DNA from: Gigantopelta aegis
Taxonomy: Eukaryota; Mollusca; Gastropoda; Neomphalida; Peltospiridae
Direction of reading: 5' to 3'
DNA: 64,000 nucleotides
Assembly (NCBI RefSeq): GCF_016097555.1
Contig: NC_054699.1
Location: forward strand, 8,640,789-8,704,788
In this document: in pieces, positions 58,633 to 64,000 of the stretch
Position numbering within the stretch: position 1 is the stretch's first letter
How the letters are laid out: each line of letters opens with the position of its first letter
The notes under the pieces: generated by a model
The model's database searches: none
Told to the model about the DNA's origin: nothing
Seen by the model: only the letters and a program-made list of their open reading frames with translations
Program-made: the position numbers and the translations under genes

Positions 58633-59139
58633 TTTTTTAAAATCTCAGAATTGTATTTTGTGCAGTATAGACGGTATACAATCAATTAATGTTGTTGTTT
58701 TCATTGGATTAGTTATTATTAACATCCAAAACACACACAGTCTTAAGCAAAAGTAGAAATGACGTTTGAAATTCTAAAATTAAATTAGTATCATCCAAAT
58801 ATTTAATTTTATTTTAAATTTGAATTTATAAACTCCAGTTAAGGGAATCCATGTAAATGGTCGACATATTGAGGCTACATAACGCAATGGTTCTGGTTAT
58901 TATTCCCCTTCCTGTTTTGTCTCTCTTTGTTCGTTCATCTCACTGCGCGTATATCTCTCATATCTGTCTTACAAACAATTTTCACAATGCCTCAAATTAC
59001 GAAGCTCAACGTTTGACTTTCATTGCGGCTTACCTATTTCTGATTGTTCACAGAGTTATGACTATTGCATATGTGAGATACAGACGTGTTTGTTGAGCCC
59101 AGTAGGAGAGAAGTGTTGTTTAAGAACGATTTCTATTAT
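58633..59139. other. No gene recognised
   Basis: Non-coding. The 79-codon frame at 58857-59096 has no recognisable domain. Confidence 0.5.
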
Positions 59140-59645
59140 TTGAGTAGTTAGTATTATCATCAGCTAACATAGTATTGTCTTCTGTACCTAAATTAGTAGG
59201 CGAAATGTTATTATTTGAGTAGTTAGTATCATCATCAGCTAACATAGTATTGTCTTCTGTTCCTAAAGTAGTAGGCGAAATGTTATTATTTGAGTAGTTA
59301 GTATCATCATCAGCTAACAGTATTGTGTTCCGTACCTAAAGTAGTAGGCGAAATGTTATTATTTGAGTAGTTAGTATTATCATCAGCTAACATAGTACTG
59401 TCTTCTGTTCCTAAAGTACTAGGCAAAATGTTATTATTTGAGTAGTTAGTATTATCATCAGCTAACATAGTATTGTCTTCTCTTCCTAAAGTACTAGGAG
59501 AAATGTTATTATTTGAGTAGTTAGTATTATCATCAGGTAACATAGTACTGTCTTCTGTTCCTAAAGTAGTAGGCGAAATGTTATTATTTGAGTAGTTAGT
59601 ATCATCATCAGCTAACATAGTAGTCTTCAGTTTCTTAATTAGTAG
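59140..59645 (-). repeat. 75-bp tandem repeat with a 25-residue reading frame
   Basis: Six to seven units; the 75-bp period is a multiple of three. On the minus strand the units translate as TMLADDNTNYSNNNISPTTL plus GTEDS. One frame covers five units (59672-59310) before a unit with a two-base loss ('gctaacagtattg' for 'gctaacatagtattg') breaks it. Each unit carries two N-glycosylation-type sequons (NYS, NIS). There is no clear start codon, but a donor-like 'cagtaggtaaga' lies just upstream on that strand. It could be a coding repeat or chance. Confidence 0.6.
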
Positions 59646-59699
59646 GTCGAAATGGCATTGATAAAAACACACCGTCTTACCTACTGTAGGTCACCTTTA

Positions 59700-60140
59700 A
59701 CACGAGAGTGAAAACAACAAAATCATAATTTCTGTTAAAACAGGAACAACGTCATCATGATATTTGGTGTCGAATAATAGCCAAACATCGACAACATCGT
59801 CGTCATAATATTTGATGGTAAATATTAGCAACACATGAATAACAACGTCATAATAATTGATGGTAAATATAAATCACATACCAACAACAACGTTGTCGTG
59901 GTACTTTCGAAATTTCACCACAGCGTCCTCACAAGGTCATAGCGCTACTCGAGGTGGAACATCGGCAAAACGTTGAACACAACGTCATAGTGCTACTCAA
60001 TGTTGAGTAGTAGTAAAACTTTCACCACAACGTCATAGTGCTGTTCCATGTTACATATCGGTAAAACGTTGAACACAACCTGATAGTAAAACTTCCACAA
60101 CAGTCTCGTATTGTTTCATAACCGTGAGTGTAAACACCTG
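59700..60140. repeat. Degenerate repeats around 'aacgtcatagtgctac'
   Basis: Motifs 'aacaacgtcataata', 'gatggtaaatat' and 'cacaacgtcatagtgctact' recur irregularly. An old array. Confidence 0.6.
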
Positions 60141-62736
<2,596 letters not shown>

Positions 62737-63885
62737 TGTAACGGGCGGTTATACCCGCGTGTGGCTCGTCTAGGTATGATCAGAGATACGATCTTATATA
62801 AAGTATGTATAATATAGCACGTTTAGTTCACTAGAAAACACAACAAAAACACAATACACTTTGGAATCTGTATTACCCTACGCTGACAAATGTACTGCCG
62901 CAGTAGTTAATTAACAACAACAAATAATAACAACCCAGAACTGATCACTTAATTAGTTAATCTCTAGGTGTCTAGTTTACACAATATTCTAATCACTTCA
63001 CCGTGACACAACACCCACACGTGTGATAATTGAGAAACGCTTCCAGGGGAACTTAATTAATAAAGGAATTACAGCTCTATTCCTAACTTGTTAATTTTTA
63101 ATTAACCCTTACTACTCATTCAATAACGTGTGATAATTGAGAAACGCTTCCAGGGGAACTTAATTAATAAAGGAATTACAACTCTATTCCTAACTGGTTA
63201 ATTTTTAATTAACCTTTAACTACTCATTCAATAACCTTGTAATACAGACTTAATACTGGTACCTATCACAATAAAGACAATAACCTACAGTTTACCTAGG
63301 TCCTCTAGGATGACTGGCTAAGCTTTAATAATTATTTAGATCAGTGAGCCTACAGTCTACTCCGTCACTGTCTAAATAATATTGGTATAATACAGTATTA
63401 AGATATTTAAAGTCACATCAATCACATCAAGGTTTATACAACAGAGCAGAAATGATATTTACCAAGTCCAAACGGACGAACGTTCCCCCTGGAAGCCTTC
63501 CTATGTTTCTCCCTGATATCTCTAAAACCCTAGCTATTTATCACAAAACCGAATATCGCCTGGGGGTACATCGCGGTACCGAATCCCTACAAGTGCTATT
63601 TCCACAGCGACCAAGCGGTATATTTTTCTTAGATCGCCAGACTTGCTGACGCCAGTTCGCTAGAGATTCCATGGTCGCGCGGAGGTATTACGTAACTACT
63701 GGCCACATGGCCTCCGCACCTGGACTGGGTGTGTATTAGAGGGTACAGCTCGACGACCGTCGCGCAGAGGTATTACGTAACAAGTTGCCCATCTGGGCTA
63801 AGTGCATATTGGAACTGCACACGGCCCTCTAACACAATTAATATCGCCACAGGCGAAAACAAAATTAAGAGCATGTTCCGTCACA
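62737..63885. other. Possible LTR-like or TIR-bounded unit
   Basis: Starts TGTAACGGGCGG and ends TTCCGTCACA; the tips are inverted copies (TGTaACGG against TGTgACGG). An LTR of this length with no internal region would be a solo LTR. There is no convincing target duplication ('ctctc' against 'ctact'). It contains two imperfect copies of 'gaggtattacgtaac' 87 bp apart. Confidence 0.3.
63021..63235. repeat. Tandem duplication, 107 bp, two units
   Basis: 'gtgtgataattgagaaacgc' lies at 63021 and again at 63128; the two units differ at a few positions only. Confidence 0.93.
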
Positions 63886-64000
63886 CTACTTAACAAAGTG
63901 GCACTAAATGAAATAAAATAGCATACATGGTTTGCCCAGATAAAACTTTTTACAAACGCTTTGACATATTATATCACCAAGGACAGGACTTACTAACTGT

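Overview
The window is eukaryotic, AT-rich and gene-poor. It looks like a lophotrochozoan, most likely a marine gastropod mollusc. That is inferred from more than 25 copies of tRNA-headed SINEs sharing a 'taacgacaccactagagcacattg' type tail, L1/Tx1-like LINE pieces, Tc1 and piggyBac-type DNA elements, and an expanded TRIM (RING/B-box) gene family. No species can be fixed from the sequence alone.

Layout. 1-5 kb: minisatellites and fold-back repeats, including an 86-bp array whose unit matches part of a TRIM SPRY-like exon. 5.5 kb: a possible first coding exon of a small membrane protein (- strand). 6.4-9.4 kb: duplicated block 'A' (SINEs plus an intact SPRY-like terminal exon, - strand), cut by a 200-N gap. 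9.6-17.3 kb: a LINE ORF1 remnant, a complete 1.6-kb Tc1 element with an intact DD34E transposase, and a decayed LINE ORF2. 17.3-40 kb: SINEs, microsatellites, three TTAA-flanked fold-back MITEs, a pogo/Tigger-like MITE with an internal 85-bp array, a broken second Tc1 element, an 804-bp long-TIR element and a LINE 3' fragment. 40.5-52.8 kb: two further copies (B and C) of the duplicated block, each with a 67-bp array, a broken RING start and a 21-bp array; each ends in a SPRY-like exon. 56.2-57.6 kb: a RING/B-box/coiled-coil exon with three in-frame stops. 58-64 kb: further minisatellites and a possible LTR-like unit.

How it fits together. The only host gene family clearly visible is TRIM. 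On the minus strand a RING/B-box exon (57.6-56.2 kb) is followed by a candidate 69-bp exon (55.7 kb) and SPRY-like terminal exons at 51.6, 45.8 and 8.7 kb. The 69-bp exon and the SPRY exons have matching splice phase. On the plus strand, fragments of the same family have turned into tandem arrays: a RING heptad became the 21-bp minisatellite, the start-codon region sits in each 67-bp unit, and a SPRY segment became the 86-bp minisatellite.

Caution. Block C is B-like on its left and A-like on its right. It contains about 1 kb that looks like an unpolished copy of 40.5-42.2 kb, and about 0.5 kb where A-type and B-type bases alternate at single-base scale. Some of the duplication is therefore probably an assembly product. 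All coordinates of repeats and SINEs are by eye and good to a few bases at best.
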